In this document: positions 1 through 10,712 of the stretch, piece by piece | How positions within the stretch are numbered: position 1 is the first letter of the stretch | How the letters are laid out: each line of letters starts with the position of its first letter | Origin: Trichostrongylus colubriformis | Lineage: Eukaryota; Nematoda; Chromadorea; Rhabditida; Trichostrongylidae | Direction: 5' to 3' | Assembly: GCA_963978905.1 (NCBI GenBank) | Contig: OZ022256.1 | Coordinates: forward strand, 2,525,501 to 2,589,500 | Length of the DNA: 64,000 nucleotides | Notes under the pieces: generated by a model | Database searches by the model: none | The model's input: only the letters and a program-made list of their open reading frames with translations | Told to the model about the DNA's origin: nothing | Program-made: the position numbers and the translations under genes

Positions 1-436
1 ACTGCTGTTGTGTAGAGAACGAGGCAGGTGGCGTCAGGCAATTTGTTTTTGCAGTTTACCGCCGACGGAGCGTACTGAAAGGAAAAGGATACTGTAGGAT
101 AAGGAGACTGATTTAGATGTACAAAAACAGTTTTTTCTGGAAAATCATTTATGGGTTTTTTTTTCAACTGGTCTTGCTTAGCGGAGATTTTTCCACATCG
201 AGAGCATTCCGAAAAATGCCGAGCTGTTCCATTGGAGTTTTCAGTGGATTTTGCGGCGTAGCATTAGGAAGTCTGTTTTTTAAGTGCGGGCGCCGTCCTG
301 TGTCGCACAAGCGCCACAAGCAGTGAGGATGTGCTCGGTTTACTTTTGAGAACAGAGACTGTTAAGATCAGTTTGCCATTTTCAGCAATGTTGTAGGAGA
401 AATTTCAGCTTTTGTCTTGCTCTCATCTGAAAAATT

Positions 437-655
437 TCAATTAAAATGCCAGTCAATCGTCCTTAGATGCTGATGTACTGTGTTACGATCCCTGTCATTC
501 TTTTGCAATGTTTTTGCATCTGCTGGATGTCCTTCGGCCAGAGCTCCAGAAGTTCCCAGAGAACGGCAGAAAGCAGGGTTTGAGAACGCTGGGTCAGTCA
601 AAGTTTTAGATTTCTGAGCTGCTTTGGAGTTCGCCGCACTTGAAAAATTTGACAT
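437..655 (-). CDS. Hypothetical 72-codon ORF
   Basis: A short open frame on the minus strand, rich in Ser, Ala and Asn at its N-terminus and charged at its C-terminus. It has no signal peptide, membrane segment or family motif that I recognise. Base composition and amino-acid mix are compatible with coding. No clear spliced-leader acceptor lies upstream and no splice donor is obvious. It may be an exon of an unseen gene or chance. The flanking bases 1-436 and 656-2246 hold no other feature I can support. Confidence 0.2.
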   Translation of the reverse strand: MSNFSSAANSKAAQKSKTLTDPAFSNPAFCRSLGTSGALAEGHPADAKTLQKNDRDRNTVHQHLRTIDWHFN

Positions 656-2246
656 AAATCCACAACATCTCTCACTCTCCCATGGTCAGTGATCTATTCA
701 TTTTTATACTACGTTACCAATGAGGCGCGAAATTTCTCCATTGTTCAACTTGAAGATAAGAGATAAGACCAAGATAAACGCTGCTGATGTCAAACTGTCG
801 CATCTTACGGAGATCAACCTCATCGTAGCTCAATTGTCGGTATTGGTGTGAACGATTTAAAAGCATCGGTTTTTTGTTAAATGAACAATGCTCAGCCAGC
901 TAAAAAATACAAGGCATTGAGGTGTAGGCATTGATGCAGATGCATGATTTCAGACGAATTGGGGATACACTCAAACGTGCGTTATGAAATTTTCGCATGC
1001 AATTGCGACAGTCCAGAAAAAAGGAAAGGTGGCTACTACACGAATCGCCCTCCACTCCAGTTTCTGTTCATTTATTTATATATTTAGAAGCGCAAACACA
1101 ATTTGCGCAATACAACATCGTCCAAAAAGAATTTAAATAAACAGGTCTATGTCGAAAAATGAATAAAACACAGAGAGCAGCTTGAGGTATGAAAGAAGGA
1201 AAAATAAGAACAAAAAAAAACGAAAAAACTAGGTAATGATAAGCAAAATTCAGAAATGCTTAAATTAATCCCTGAAGTAATGTGGACCGTAGCCACCTTT
1301 TTGAATGTAGGCAAGGATATACCAAAAGTATCCTGCCTGAGTATGTAATTCATTGATTTGAGACGACTCTGTTCGGGAAGCTGTAACCTGACTTGAGTTG
1401 GCTGAATCGAACTCTGATTACCAAAGACCCCAGTTTAAAATCGCCTTCTCTTGTTCTCGACTTGTTTTACTTGCCAATCAAAGAAAAGATGTGTCGTGAC
1501 TGTAGTAGGACCTAACTGGCACTTTATTTTGAAAAGTTGGAGAGATGCGGAAATGAGGTGGTGCTGTTATCGCTTCACCATCGACACCGTTCATAAATAC
1601 GGAAAAAATCGTAGAAATCTATGAAAAATTACTTTATTCAAATAGCTTTTACCCATTTTCGAGGATGACTGTGTTTCCTTTGCGAAAAAATGATTAAAGT
1701 CAAGTTACCACCTGGTATTCAAAGGGTCCCAACCAAGAAGGTTATGAAAGGAGCTGGAAATTCTCGTACAGGCTCGATGATTGCTTCTACCACATCTCTG
1801 GTCTAAGGCCATACATTATTGTCATGTTTCAAGATCAGTGGCTTCCGAATGATGCCAGCAAAGCATTCGCAGTCGGTCAAGGTAAGTATACCGCACTAGC
1901 ACTTGGAAAAGCCCATTAAGCCGATTTAGCCACAATCAACATGGCCTCCTTATATGCTTTCCCAACAAAACTCCTCTTACAAAACGGTATTGGTCGACGC
2001 TTCAAGCAAATTGTTGTTTTTTTTTTGTAAAATCACAAGTTTCCAATCTGTACCGTTTTTGGTGAACCCTGCCATTCACGCGCCCATGCTTTACCGGCGT
2101 CCAACAATAACACCCTTGGCACAAAAGAATAACACGGCATTCAGCATGCCTAGGTTTTGAGAGGACGAGCATTGAATCTACCCTCGAAATTATTGTGTTA
2201 CGTAATCTAACAGATCGCAATAATCTATAAAGGTGAATTCGAACTA

Positions 2247-3145
2247 TTAGGTTGATTCATAATAAATCGGACAAATGGTAGTGATGATTTCTAGAGATCA
2301 TAACTCAGTAACGAATTAACGAAAATGGACGCGCGAGGTACCGTTGGAATGAGTATGAGAAGCTCTTCAAAGTACCGCAAAATAATCACTCCAAAGTAAA
2401 TTCATTCCGCCACAATGCCACACGATTTCAAGCGGTCCAGAGACCACATTCGGAACGTCATACTATTTATATCGCTATCTGGCCAGGAACCCGCGGATAT
2501 CGGCAGACGTCTGATAGAAGTTCACAAGGAGCATGCCCCCGGCAAAAGTACACTGTAGTTGTAGCATTCGAAGTTTGCGTCAGGCGACTATTCCATCGAA
2601 GACGAAAACCGCGGTTGGTGGAGCGTACACGGCGTAGAGTACTGGGAGCTGCTCGATGAAGGTACCACAGTATCCGCCGACGTCTACGTTCGTCAATTAC
2701 GAGAATTGAAGGCCAATGTCCAAAGTTCGCTACGGCGGCGGTCACATGTCTACTTCCAGCACGACAGCGTGTCTACTTCCACAGACCGCACTTCGCAAGA
2801 TCGACCAAGGCCGAGCTGCTGTCGTACAGTTGGACCGTACTTCTATACCCACTGTACTCCCCAGACCTGGCCCCTTCAGATTTCCACCTTTTCTCCCACA
2901 GCCAACGCCACCTGGACGGCCAAGACTTCAAAACTCGCGACGAGATCAAGGCGGCACTCGGCGACTTCTTCGAGCTCCAGCTTCCAGCCTTCTGGAGCAA
3001 GGGCATCCATGATCTGCCTATACCGTGGCAGAAGTTCATCGATAAAGATGGAGTATATTTCAAGTGAATCCCTGTTGTCGTAAAAAAGTTGTACGACAAT
3101 GATTAAAATTGGTCAATTTGTCCGATTTATTATGAATCAACCTAA
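2247..3145 (+). mobile_element. Decayed mariner-like DNA transposon, 899 bp
   Basis: Both ends carry the same terminal inverted repeat, which starts TTAGGTTGATTCATAATAAA and matches for about 30 bp. TA dinucleotides flank both sides (2245-2246 and 3146-3147), the target duplication expected of Tc1/mariner elements. The interior encodes broken pieces of a mariner transposase on the plus strand. At 899 bp it is shorter than a usual 1.25-1.3 kb autonomous copy, so an internal deletion is inferred. It sits just downstream of the first exon of a minus-strand secreted-protein gene (3253-3351), so it probably lies in that gene's first intron. Confidence 0.9.
2420..3067 (+). pseudogene. Mariner transposase remnant
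   Basis: Two recognisable blocks of a mariner transposase remain. An N-terminal helix-turn-helix-like block lies around 2430-2590 and includes IGRRLIEVHKEHAPGKS. A C-terminal block at about 2846-3067 contains YSPDLAPSDFHLF, the mariner signature around the third catalytic aspartate, and ends at a stop at 3067. In-frame stops and frame changes separate them, and the central region with the first catalytic aspartates is largely missing or scrambled. The copy cannot encode an active enzyme. It could still be moved in trans because its inverted repeats are intact. Confidence 0.8.
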
Positions 3146-3252
3146 TACAGGAGAGATTTCGAAGATATCACTTATGCGCTAAGTGATATGGTCCCACAGC
3201 TTTTACTCCCGATCGCTCTACGGGCTTCTTTCCGGTAAAAACCTCCACATAC

Positions 3253-3351
3253 CTTGGGGGAACCTGAACTTAATTCCGTACAGTTCAGATCGGTGATTCC
3301 CGCCAGTGCGCAACCCAGCAGTAGCGTCGAGGATAGTAGAACGGAAAGCAT
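3253..3351 (-). CDS. First exon of a secreted-protein gene
   Basis: The exon encodes 33 residues starting MLSVLLSSTLLLGCALAG, a textbook signal peptide, followed by a short mature stretch with one Cys (ITDLNCTEL...). The start is chosen because TTTCAG lies four bases upstream on the minus strand, which fits a nematode spliced-leader trans-splice acceptor. The exon ends AAG|GTATGT, a good donor, in phase 0. Translation beyond the donor runs on 24 codons in frame but is probably intron. Later exons should lie to the left, beyond the mariner at 2247-3145; I could not identify them. The mature function is unknown. Confidence 0.55.
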
Positions 3352-3826
3352 TTTACTGAAATATACGATCACAATGAATTCTTGTCAGTGGATGGAAAAG
3401 TAATGCATAATGGAAAATGCGTAAACAGTCCAACTTTTATACGTTTCTCCCCTTTTCCAAGCGCACCTGAAGGAAAAACTGCAACGCAGCTGAGTACATG
3501 GAATAATTTGGAAAATGATAGTATGGTGTCATGAATGCTTCAAATCTCCTCTGTTGACCTTGCAGCCGTTTTCATCCATTTCCATTATTTGAGCTGTTCG
3601 TGCGCCGCTGCGCATGCCTTCTTGTCATCACTGGACACATTCCTCAAAAATCCCCGTGGTGCAGTGTGGCTACTTGTTTTCCTAAGACCATGATTTCCTC
3701 TATGACTGCGATCTTGCCAAAGTATAATATAAGAGAAAAAAAGCCATTTATCAAAAGTGGACAAATGCCAGATACAATAAAAGGTGCTAATGCGCACCTC
3801 ACAAAAAGTGTCTTGTGGGGATTTTC

Positions 3827-3955
3827 GAGGGGTCAATCTGCACACTCAGACGTATATTTTTGCCTAAGCCTTAGTGTAGAAGAGAACTTGTTCCTTTCCC
3901 CTCCTAGGCCCAGACAAAAATAACGTTCATAGTGGAATGCCATCCTCGCTGCGAT
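3827..3955 (+). repeat. Dispersed repeat, copy 1 (see 6600-6745)
   Basis: A stretch beginning GGTCAATCTGCACACTCA and ending near CTCGCTGCGATAGC is clearly related to 6600-6745, which carries GGTCAATATGCACACTCA and CTCACTGCGAAATAC at matching positions. No coding content or terminal repeat was found, so the class of the repeat is unknown. Confidence 0.6.
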
Positions 3956-4969
3956 AGCACCCTATAAAATGTACCAGCACCGTTAAGTTACCTAATCAGT
4001 TTTTGTAGGCTAGACCAACCACTTCACCAGCCTGAAAATTGGCCCCACTATGACCGACGGAGAAAGTATACATGTTCTTCTGTGAAGCAGAAAAACCATA
4101 AGTTTCTGCACAACCCTGTAATTTTATGAGGAAGTTTTTTGTTTGAAAAAAAAGAGGCATTGCCTATAGAATGACCCATTAGTACAGTACTGGGCAAGGT
4201 TTCTCAAATAACGCAAATTCAATAAGGACTTTGTCGAGATCTATTGGAGTCGTTATGTGGGCCGCCTTATCTACTGCACATCTATTATTTCATTACGGTA
4301 AGCCAATGCGACGTTCCACGATTTTGTGTTGCAAAAAGGTGCCGCATTCAGTCAGCTCTCACAACATGGATGGTGTGCAATCAACACACGTCATTTTGCG
4401 GATCGTGCGCAATCAACGCACGTCATTTTGCTGCACAATAACTGAACATTTACAGCTAAAAAACCTGAATGTGCTTTTGCAAGTCTTTGCAGCAATGGAG
4501 AACAGAGGAAGACAATCACAGGTTACAGACAAAAGCCAAGATAAGATAGCATAGCTGGAACGCAAGTTCGAGGATAATGGCCAACTGGTCTTGTTTCACT
4601 TCAGACGATTTCCTTTTTCTACACCACATGCATGAATTTATCGTATATGCGCTTCAAAGCACTCATTCATACTACGCGATGCGGGCGGCAGAGCCTAGCT
4701 GCATATCCCTGCGTCTCCGTCCATGCCACACTGCCTCGCTGCCTGCGAGCGTAGCCACATCCTCCCGCGCAAAGTTTAAAGGCGGCCCACTGACGCATTC
4801 ATTCTTGCTGATGCAGTCGGGGTGTGTGGGTTTATGTCGAATTTTCGCTCCGCGGCGCCATCAGCGCGCGTTGCCGCGAACGACTTCAGCATACTAGAGT
4901 ATCAACCGATTCCGCTCAAGACGCAACGGGGTGGCACCATGGAAGTCCATTCAAGAAATAGCACTCAAT
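3956..4969. other. Non-coding stretch with a GC-rich repeat segment
   Basis: No gene is supportable here. Bases from about 4680 to 4800 form a GC-rich segment containing CTGCCTCGCTGCCTG. A related segment occurs at about 41130-41280, just beyond the BEL element, so it is probably a dispersed repeat. The ORFs through it are shadows of that composition. Confidence 0.4.
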
Positions 4970-6179
4970 TATTGGGTTGGGGAATAAGCCCTTGCGGTTT
5001 TTTTCAACCCCGTTTTTCACACTGTTCCCTTCATCTTTCGACGAAGCTTATATATGGTTTCGATAGAGCTTTTTTTGCTTCAAAACGCTACTATTGTTTT
5101 TTCGATTCCTTCGACTCTCTGATATTTATGAGGTTTGGAAATGAAGTATGCTGAAGGCAAAAATTGGCACTTGCGCACCTCATTTTTCTCGTCTGCCATT
5201 GAGACCAAAAAATGTATGTGTATATGTTTCGATAGAGCTTTTTCAGCTCTACAGAATGGTACTACATTTGTTCAAATCGCTCAACTTTTTGCTGTTTTTA
5301 AGACTAACAAATGCAGTACTCGCAAAAGTGTGCACTTTCGTTATCTTCTCTTCCTCGCCTACCATCGGGATTTAAGAGAATATTTATATATGTATTCGAT
5401 AGAGCTTTTTTTGCTCTACAAGATGATACCACTCTTCTTTTGTATCCTCTCATATTTTAGCATGTAGGAATACGTTTCTACCTGTTTTTCAACTCGAAAT
5501 TGCGCAATGAAAATGAATTTTTTTGGCACTATGTTTTGTAATATCCGATAGAGCTCTTTTCGCTCTATAAGACAGTGTTTCTACTTTTGCTTGAATTAAT
5601 TTTTGCCATTTTTTAGATCATTTAAAAGTCGACGAAATCGAGCATTTTCCACACATGTAGTCGAAAATGCTCGATTTCGTCGACTTTTAAATGATCTAAA
5701 AAATGGCAAAAATTGATTAAAGCAAAAGTAGTAAACACTGTCTTATAGAGCGAAAAGAGCTCTATCAAATATTACAAAACATAGTGCCAAAAAAATTCAT
5801 TTTCATTGCGCAGTTTCGAGTTGAAAAACAGGTAGAAACGTATTCCTACATGCTAAAATATGAGAGGATACAAAAGGAGAGTGGTATCATCTTGTAGAGC
5901 TGAAAAAGCTCTATCGAAACATATACACATACATTTTTTGGTCTCAATGGCAGACGAGAAAAATGAGGTGCGCAAGTGCCAATTTTTTGCCTTCAGCATA
6001 CTTCATTTCCAAACCTCATAAATATCAAATAGTCGAAGGAATCAAAAAAACAATAGTAGCATTTTGTAGAGCGAAAAAAAGCGCTATCGAAACCATATAT
6101 AAGCCGTCGAAAGATGAAGGAAACAATGTGAAAAACGGGGTTGAAAAAAAACCGCAAGGACTTATTCCCCAACCCAATA
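4970..6179. repeat. 1.2-kb foldback palindrome with internal tandem subrepeats
   Basis: The left arm (from 4970, TATTGGGTTGGGGAATAAG) and right arm (to 6179) are inverted copies meeting at a short loop near 5651-5663. The loop is flanked by GAAAATGCTCGATTTCGTCG and its complement. The left arm has four spaced copies of a short hairpin motif, CGATAGAGCTTTTTT followed by GCTCTA, near 5060, 5230, 5397 and 5547, about 150-170 bp apart. The right arm has three because about 170 bp is missing between two of them. The arms differ by scattered substitutions. That argues against an assembly hairpin and for a real foldback element. No transposase and no clear target duplication were found. Confidence 0.85.
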
Positions 6180-6189
6180 CTTTGAGACA

Positions 6190-6560
6190 GTGTTAGGGGT
6201 ATTGTAGGTAATGAGAACTCCCAAACTGTGTCGCGCGAGTGAGAGGTGGGTGTCCAAGAAGACTATATGTGGCAAAATTTAAGATGAGAAAGTGTCCCCG
6301 AGCTCTACAAGAGCTGTCTTCTTCAACAGCTACCACTTGCTCTATCCCAACCCACTCCTTTTCCGGCCCGAATTGCCCTTCGAGAGTAAACAGCTAAAAA
6401 GGGGTCTTATTTTTCGGGCTTTTGACCGTTTTATTCCGTTTTTCTTCACTTTCGCATTATTAGGTACGTCGACCTTCATATTCGATGATCTTTCCATACT
6501 TGGCCCGATACTCCTATCACTGCCAATAAGCAGAGTAGGATATGGTGCTATCGCAACGAA
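6190..6560 (+). repeat. Dispersed repeat, copy A (paralogue at 23490-23830)
   Basis: The segment shares a long colinear match with 23490-23830, including GGGGTCTTATTTTTCGGG, ATTCGATGATCTTTCCATA and a shared upstream block around AAGAAGACTATAT. It directly abuts the end of the foldback palindrome. Short open frames inside are explained by the repeat. Its class is unknown. Confidence 0.65.
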
Positions 6561-6599
6561 GGGGCATCTGATAAAAAAATTGCTCAAATAAACATCTCT

Positions 6600-6745
6600 G
6601 GTGGGTCAATATGCACACTCAAACCAATATTTTTACCTAAGACTTACTGAGGGAAGATAGGGGTTCCTTCCCACCCCTTTCCCCCTCGGGTTTATGTAAT
6701 CTAACGTCCACAGTGGGAGATTCCCTCACTGCGAAATACAGAAGT
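6600..6745 (+). repeat. Dispersed repeat, copy 2 (see 3827-3955)
   Basis: Colinear with 3827-3955 through the motifs TGCACACTCAAACCAATATT and CACTGCGAAATAC. No coding content. The remaining bases to about 7000 show nothing I can name. Confidence 0.55.
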
Positions 6746-7002
6746 TGTTTCCTCTATGGATTCTAAAGACACTTGTGGAAAATCACGTCTCCAAATATGG
6801 GGTTCTCAATTAGAGCTGATTCTTGCTACAAGTGAACGAGACTGCCTAATATACATTCTGAAGAAATTATTGATGTATGCCTTGAAATTAAGTCACTCTG
6901 GCAGTTAATGCCTAATAAATTTTTAAAGCAGCGAAACCACATGAAATTTGAAGAGTGCCGTAAAACTTATGCACCAACCTAATATCAAACTCTAGCAGCA
7001 TA

Positions 7003-7125
7003 CAGTCCATTTCCCGACGGCTGGCGGGGCGAGGCCTACGGACTTGTATCGATCTCTCTCACCCCGCCCCGCTCTCTCACCCAACTCTGTAGGCTACGCC
7101 CTGCCAGCCCTCGGGAACTGGACTG
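7003..7125. repeat. 123-bp MITE with TA target duplication
   Basis: The ends are inverted repeats beginning CAGTCCATTTCCCGACGGCT on the left and CAGTCCAGTTCCCGAGGGCT on the complementary right end, flanked by TA on both sides. A second copy of the same element lies at 54085-54208. It is non-coding and probably mobilised by a Tc1/mariner-type transposase, inferred from size and TA duplication. Confidence 0.85.
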
Positions 7126-7647
7126 TACCATGAAAGGGCGTTCGCTTATATTTTGAGCAAAATTCATGCTGATACGCTGGCTTTGTCGAGCGATCAGTAC
7201 TATTGCCCCCTCGTTCCAGTGATTCGATAGTTCCAGTGAATTTTACATGCATGGCATACATCGAACGAATTGTCTACAACGAAATTCTTGGATTTCTTCC
7301 TTCTATTCGACTCTTTGAAAGCTTTTGTTTTCATTTCTAGAGTAAATAGCTATGCGAGGAAACGTCAAGGTTCGAAGCTTACTAGAATCGCTCCTTCAGT
7401 GGCAGTAATCGTACTTTTTGCCGTCAAGCACATATTTTAAAATTTCAACGTATGAGCAAAGGGCCCTGAAAACTCGATGTATGTCATATAAATAGCGAAG
7501 AAGCGTCTAGGAAGGAGATGCCATGAGTCATCAAGTCTGAACACTCCTGCAGACTGCAATAATTCTAAAAGAATGGCTCATAGTAGGGTCTAAGCTTTCT
7601 CATTATAGAACTTCGGCATTGCTGGCATTCTTATATTTTTAGTGCTT

Positions 7648-7716
7648 CTACCACAATTTTTCAGGTGGAATCTTTGTTACGGCCGACATTCCGACCATTC
7701 CGTCGTTGTCAAAGGC
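7648..7716 (-). CDS. Terminal exon of an unidentified minus-strand gene
   Basis: A polypyrimidine-AG acceptor (TTTTTGTTTAG) is followed by a 22-codon frame, AFDNDGMVGMSAVTKIPPE and three more residues, ending with TAG. The peptide reads like real protein rather than noise. A possible 12-base upstream exon near 7813-7824, GGAATTGTCAGC with a GTAAGT donor and an upstream TTTTAG, is in a compatible phase. A microexon that small is uncertain. Earlier exons should lie to the right but are hidden among repeats. I do not recognise the family. Confidence 0.4.
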   Translation of the reverse strand, partial: AFDNDGMVGMSAVTKIPPEKLW

Positions 7717-8139
7717 CTAAACAAAAACAAACAAACAAAAAACAAGCTTAAGGGCTCAATTTTTATTTGAACTTGAGCTTATAAGTATTTGTGCCACAAT
7801 AATGTGTGTAGAACTTACGCTGACAATTCCCTAAAATCGTTTCTATGCAATGTACATATGTACACATGTCAAGGACCAAAGGGTCAGTGCTCATCACTGT
7901 TCCACGACTGCAGGTGCTACCCATTGGGCCAGAATCCTTCAGAGTGTCATTTTAAATAACATCTGCACCTTTCTTGGGGCATGTGAAACGTGAAAAGAAT
8001 CACAGAACTCATATTGATGAACTTCTCTGCGATGCGCCATGCATTCAAAATGCCTTTCGGAAAATCGACGACGCTTTCCCCTTCCCCGTGACCACTTTTG
8101 TTAAGCCAGTGCCATTGCTGCCCTGTTTCTGGACAAATT

Positions 8140-8400
8140 TTGTTCTAACTATCGGAAATGAAGGATAATGGATAAAGTTCTCGACTTCGATCAATTTTCT
8201 TTTTCACGATGCGCCACGCATTCAATTCAGAGTCGTAGCCGCAGTAATGTCGATTTCGCCTATACACAAGTTTGTAGGCCTGGCCGATGTGCGAATAAAT
8301 CAGCTCCTTTTCCTTCCAAACGGCCTGGTACGAATTCACCCACCCAACAGGGTGAAAAGGCTGTGTTGGCCTGGGCGGGCGAGTGAAAGTGCGCTCCACC
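8140..8400 (-). repeat. SINE-2 copy (tRNA-like head, CCCACCCAGGC body)
   Basis: Read on the minus strand this matches the SINE-2 family seen at 49800-50060 and 59115-59385. The copies share a tRNA-like head, a CCAGGCTAA-type block, a spacer around GGCCGGC and a 3' part with a GCGCATCCC-like motif; this copy reads ATGCGTGGCGCATCG. The open frames across it on both strands are by-products. Confidence 0.6.
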
Positions 8401-8653
8401 TATCAATCCACAACTTTCTTCCATCAATCCAAATGACATTTAATTATTAGTGAAAAATACGAACGAAAGAGAAAAGTCACAAGAATAGAGCAACCTTTCT
8501 TCTTCCACTTTGCCCCTATATTCCTCATTCAGTTCGTTTCCCATCCACAAAAGCAAAATGAAACAGGTCGAAGGCAAATGAAGATTGTTGACGGAATAAG
8601 TCATGAGATCTTTATATTCATTTGTATCTAAATCATATATAAAAAACAAATCT

Positions 8654-8965
8654 TTACTATATGAGAGATGCTTCGTCTGCTTGTCCGTCCCTCCGTCTCT
8701 CAGTCCGTCCGTCTATCTGTCTCGAAATTAAGCATAACATGAGAAACAAGCTGTGGAAAAACAAGTTTAAGATGGGTAGAGCATGAGACAAGAAATAAGC
8801 ACACAATAACCAAGTTGTGCTCCGCCCCCCGTGGGCGGAGCGTGCACTGAAAGGTTCGGTCATCGGATCAAATTATTTGATCGGTTCGAAACTAATGCAA
8901 ACGTGAGGAATAGATGGGTTAAGGACAGCCACGTCATGAAAAAGGTCTGGGCAAAGTGAGCTGAG
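8654..8965. repeat. Dispersed repeat with CTTCGTCTG end (copy 1)
   Basis: The segment starts GAGAGATGCTTCGTCTG, continues through tandem-like GTCCGTC motifs and a GCATAACA block, and contains a short GC-rich inverted repeat GCTCCGCCCCCCGTGGGCGG. Its inverse is at 48600-48897. The long repeated unit with related ends suggests a non-autonomous transposon; the class is unresolved. Confidence 0.6.
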
Positions 8966-10285
8966 CACACCCCGGATGGGCGCTCCGTACAACAAAAATT
9001 CATAATTCGGTCACACCGCAGCCTTGAAATACGGGAAAAGTCGGTAGAAATGACTGATTTTCAAGTTGTTTTGAACACGCGTAAGGAAAGCGAAGATCCG
9101 CTCACAACAGGCGGGAGTTGATGTGGTAATGGGTACAGAGTAAAATTATACAAAAAAAGCAATTCCGATCGACCAAGCGACGACCCTGCGCAGTAGTTGG
9201 CATTAGCCGAACTGGTAAAATAATAAAATATAACTCTTTTTATTCATTTGTTCATTTATTTATATTTCATTTTATATTTATGAATGATTTCGACCGAATT
9301 CAGCTACGAATCTGCCTTAACTATAATAACCAGTAGTTGCTACGTTGGAAAATGCCAACTAACCAACAACAGCCACTTGAGAAACACAGCACAGGTACCC
9401 TGGTAAAAAAGTACTCGCTCATGAAGTGCGCCTCCACGTAAAACTCCTACACCACTAAAAGCAGCGCTCGGAATCGATAAGAATCGATATCGATCTTATC
9501 ATTCGGTAAGGGAATGGTGAAGGTACCAACAGCAAACCTTTCACTGTTCAGCAACCAGAGATCTTATCTTGACGAGTGGCCATAAAATTGCTCCATCCCA
9601 ACTAATTGCTACATGAATAACCGACGAATATGGAGAGACTTAAAGGAAAAGTTGAAAGAAAATTTTTTAAATCTGTCAAAGGTGTGTAGAGAGATCCACT
9701 TTCTAGCTTTGAACCGGTTCAAAATTACTTAAATAACTGACGAAAAGACTTAGTTCACGTGAAAAATCATAGCAGGCTTTTTTTGAAATATAAACGCTAC
9801 AAAATATAGTATAAATTACTAATTGTACTTGAAAATTATCTCTGAAGGTTCCATTATAATTCTGTGTCAAATTTGTATAGCTTTTTAAATATTTTTCTGA
9901 AAGGGAAAAATAAGTTCAAAGGGAGGTCGTGCATCAATACGCCATCAATCGTCATAGAAGCTGCAGAACATGCTAGTTATTTATACTATCACTTAAACCC
10001 TGTAACAACTTTGTAGCTGATCTTCAAGTATATCAGCTCATGACCCGAATAAATCGGGTGGCGTGCAGATGTTCCGACGAGTGTTCCAGGAGGTCAGGTC
10101 GCCAGTGTTGTGTGGAGGGTGATTCATTACAGAAACGACACAATCAACATGCGGATTAAAACATTGTATTATGGACTATTACAGTAACTTCTAGCTTCCA
10201 CATTCGTCATGGATCGTATCTACTTTCAGTGAGAAATTGTATTTGATGGAAGATGCCTTGACTTAATCATTTAGGTTACAAATAT
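8966..10285. other. Non-coding stretch
   Basis: No gene, RNA or repeat copy could be supported here. It contains AT-rich tracts around 9220-9290 and 9790-9900, and a GATCGATATCGATC-like palindromic cluster near 9475-9500. Confidence 0.4.
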
Positions 10286-10413
10286 CCAACATATCCCCGG
10301 AAAGGATGGATTGCGGGTTCGAGTCCCGTCCGACACCGAAGCTTTTGCCCATAACTCAGCATCCTTGTAGTCACTTTCTCATCGCGGGCTGCGGCGATAA
10401 ACAGCAGTTATCA
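10286..10413 (+). repeat. SINE-1 copy, truncated head
   Basis: Begins within the tRNA-like head at ATATCCCCGGAAAGGATG, then a B box (GGGTTCGAGTCCCG), GACACC, and the family tail AAGCTTTTGCCCATAACTCA. This is followed by ATCGCGGGCTGCGGCGATAA. The tail is almost identical to the copy 270 bp downstream. The A-box half of the head is missing. Confidence 0.8.
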
Positions 10414-10561
10414 AGAATTAAAAATATCAAAAATCATTACTAAAGCTTTCAGCTTCACGGTTCGATGCCGTTATTGGCCAACCGGCTCAACACGTTATAC
10501 GTGTGAGTGCTGATAAGCTATGGTAAATATACCATTCAAAAAGTTGAGGTAAGGTGAAGGT

Positions 10562-10712
10562 GGTGTCGGTAGTGTAATGGATTAGCACATATCCCCGGAA
10601 AGGATGAAGAGCGGGTTCGAATCCCGTCTGACACCAAAGCTTTTGCCCATAACTCAGCATCCTTCTAGTAACTTTCGCATCGCGAGCTGCGGCGATAAAC
10701 AGCAGTTATCAA
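10562..10712 (+). repeat. SINE-1 copy with full tRNA-like head
   Basis: The head begins GGTGTCGGTAGTGTAATGG, which holds an A-box match (TAGTGTAATGG). It has an anticodon-arm-like hairpin around CCCCGGAAAGGA, a B box (GGGTTCGAATCCC) and a closing GACACCA that pairs with the start. The conserved tail AAGCTTTTGCCCATAACTCA follows, then GCTGCGGCGATAAACAGCAG. It could be mistaken for a tRNA gene, but the shared tail in four copies marks it as a polymerase-III-derived SINE. Confidence 0.8.

Noticed and set aside
2706..3099. Three overlapping 98-125 codon frames in the 2.7-3.1 kb region
   Set aside because: They are alternative frames over the decayed mariner transposase; only the frame with YSPDLAPSDFHLF is ancestral.
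7255..7330. Ribosomal RNA fragment (ACGAAATTCTTGGATTTC resembles part of 18S)
   Set aside because: Only about 14 bases match and the flanks do not, so it is chance.
10562..10634. tRNA gene
   Set aside because: The tRNA-like head is followed by the same tail as three other copies, so it is a SINE.
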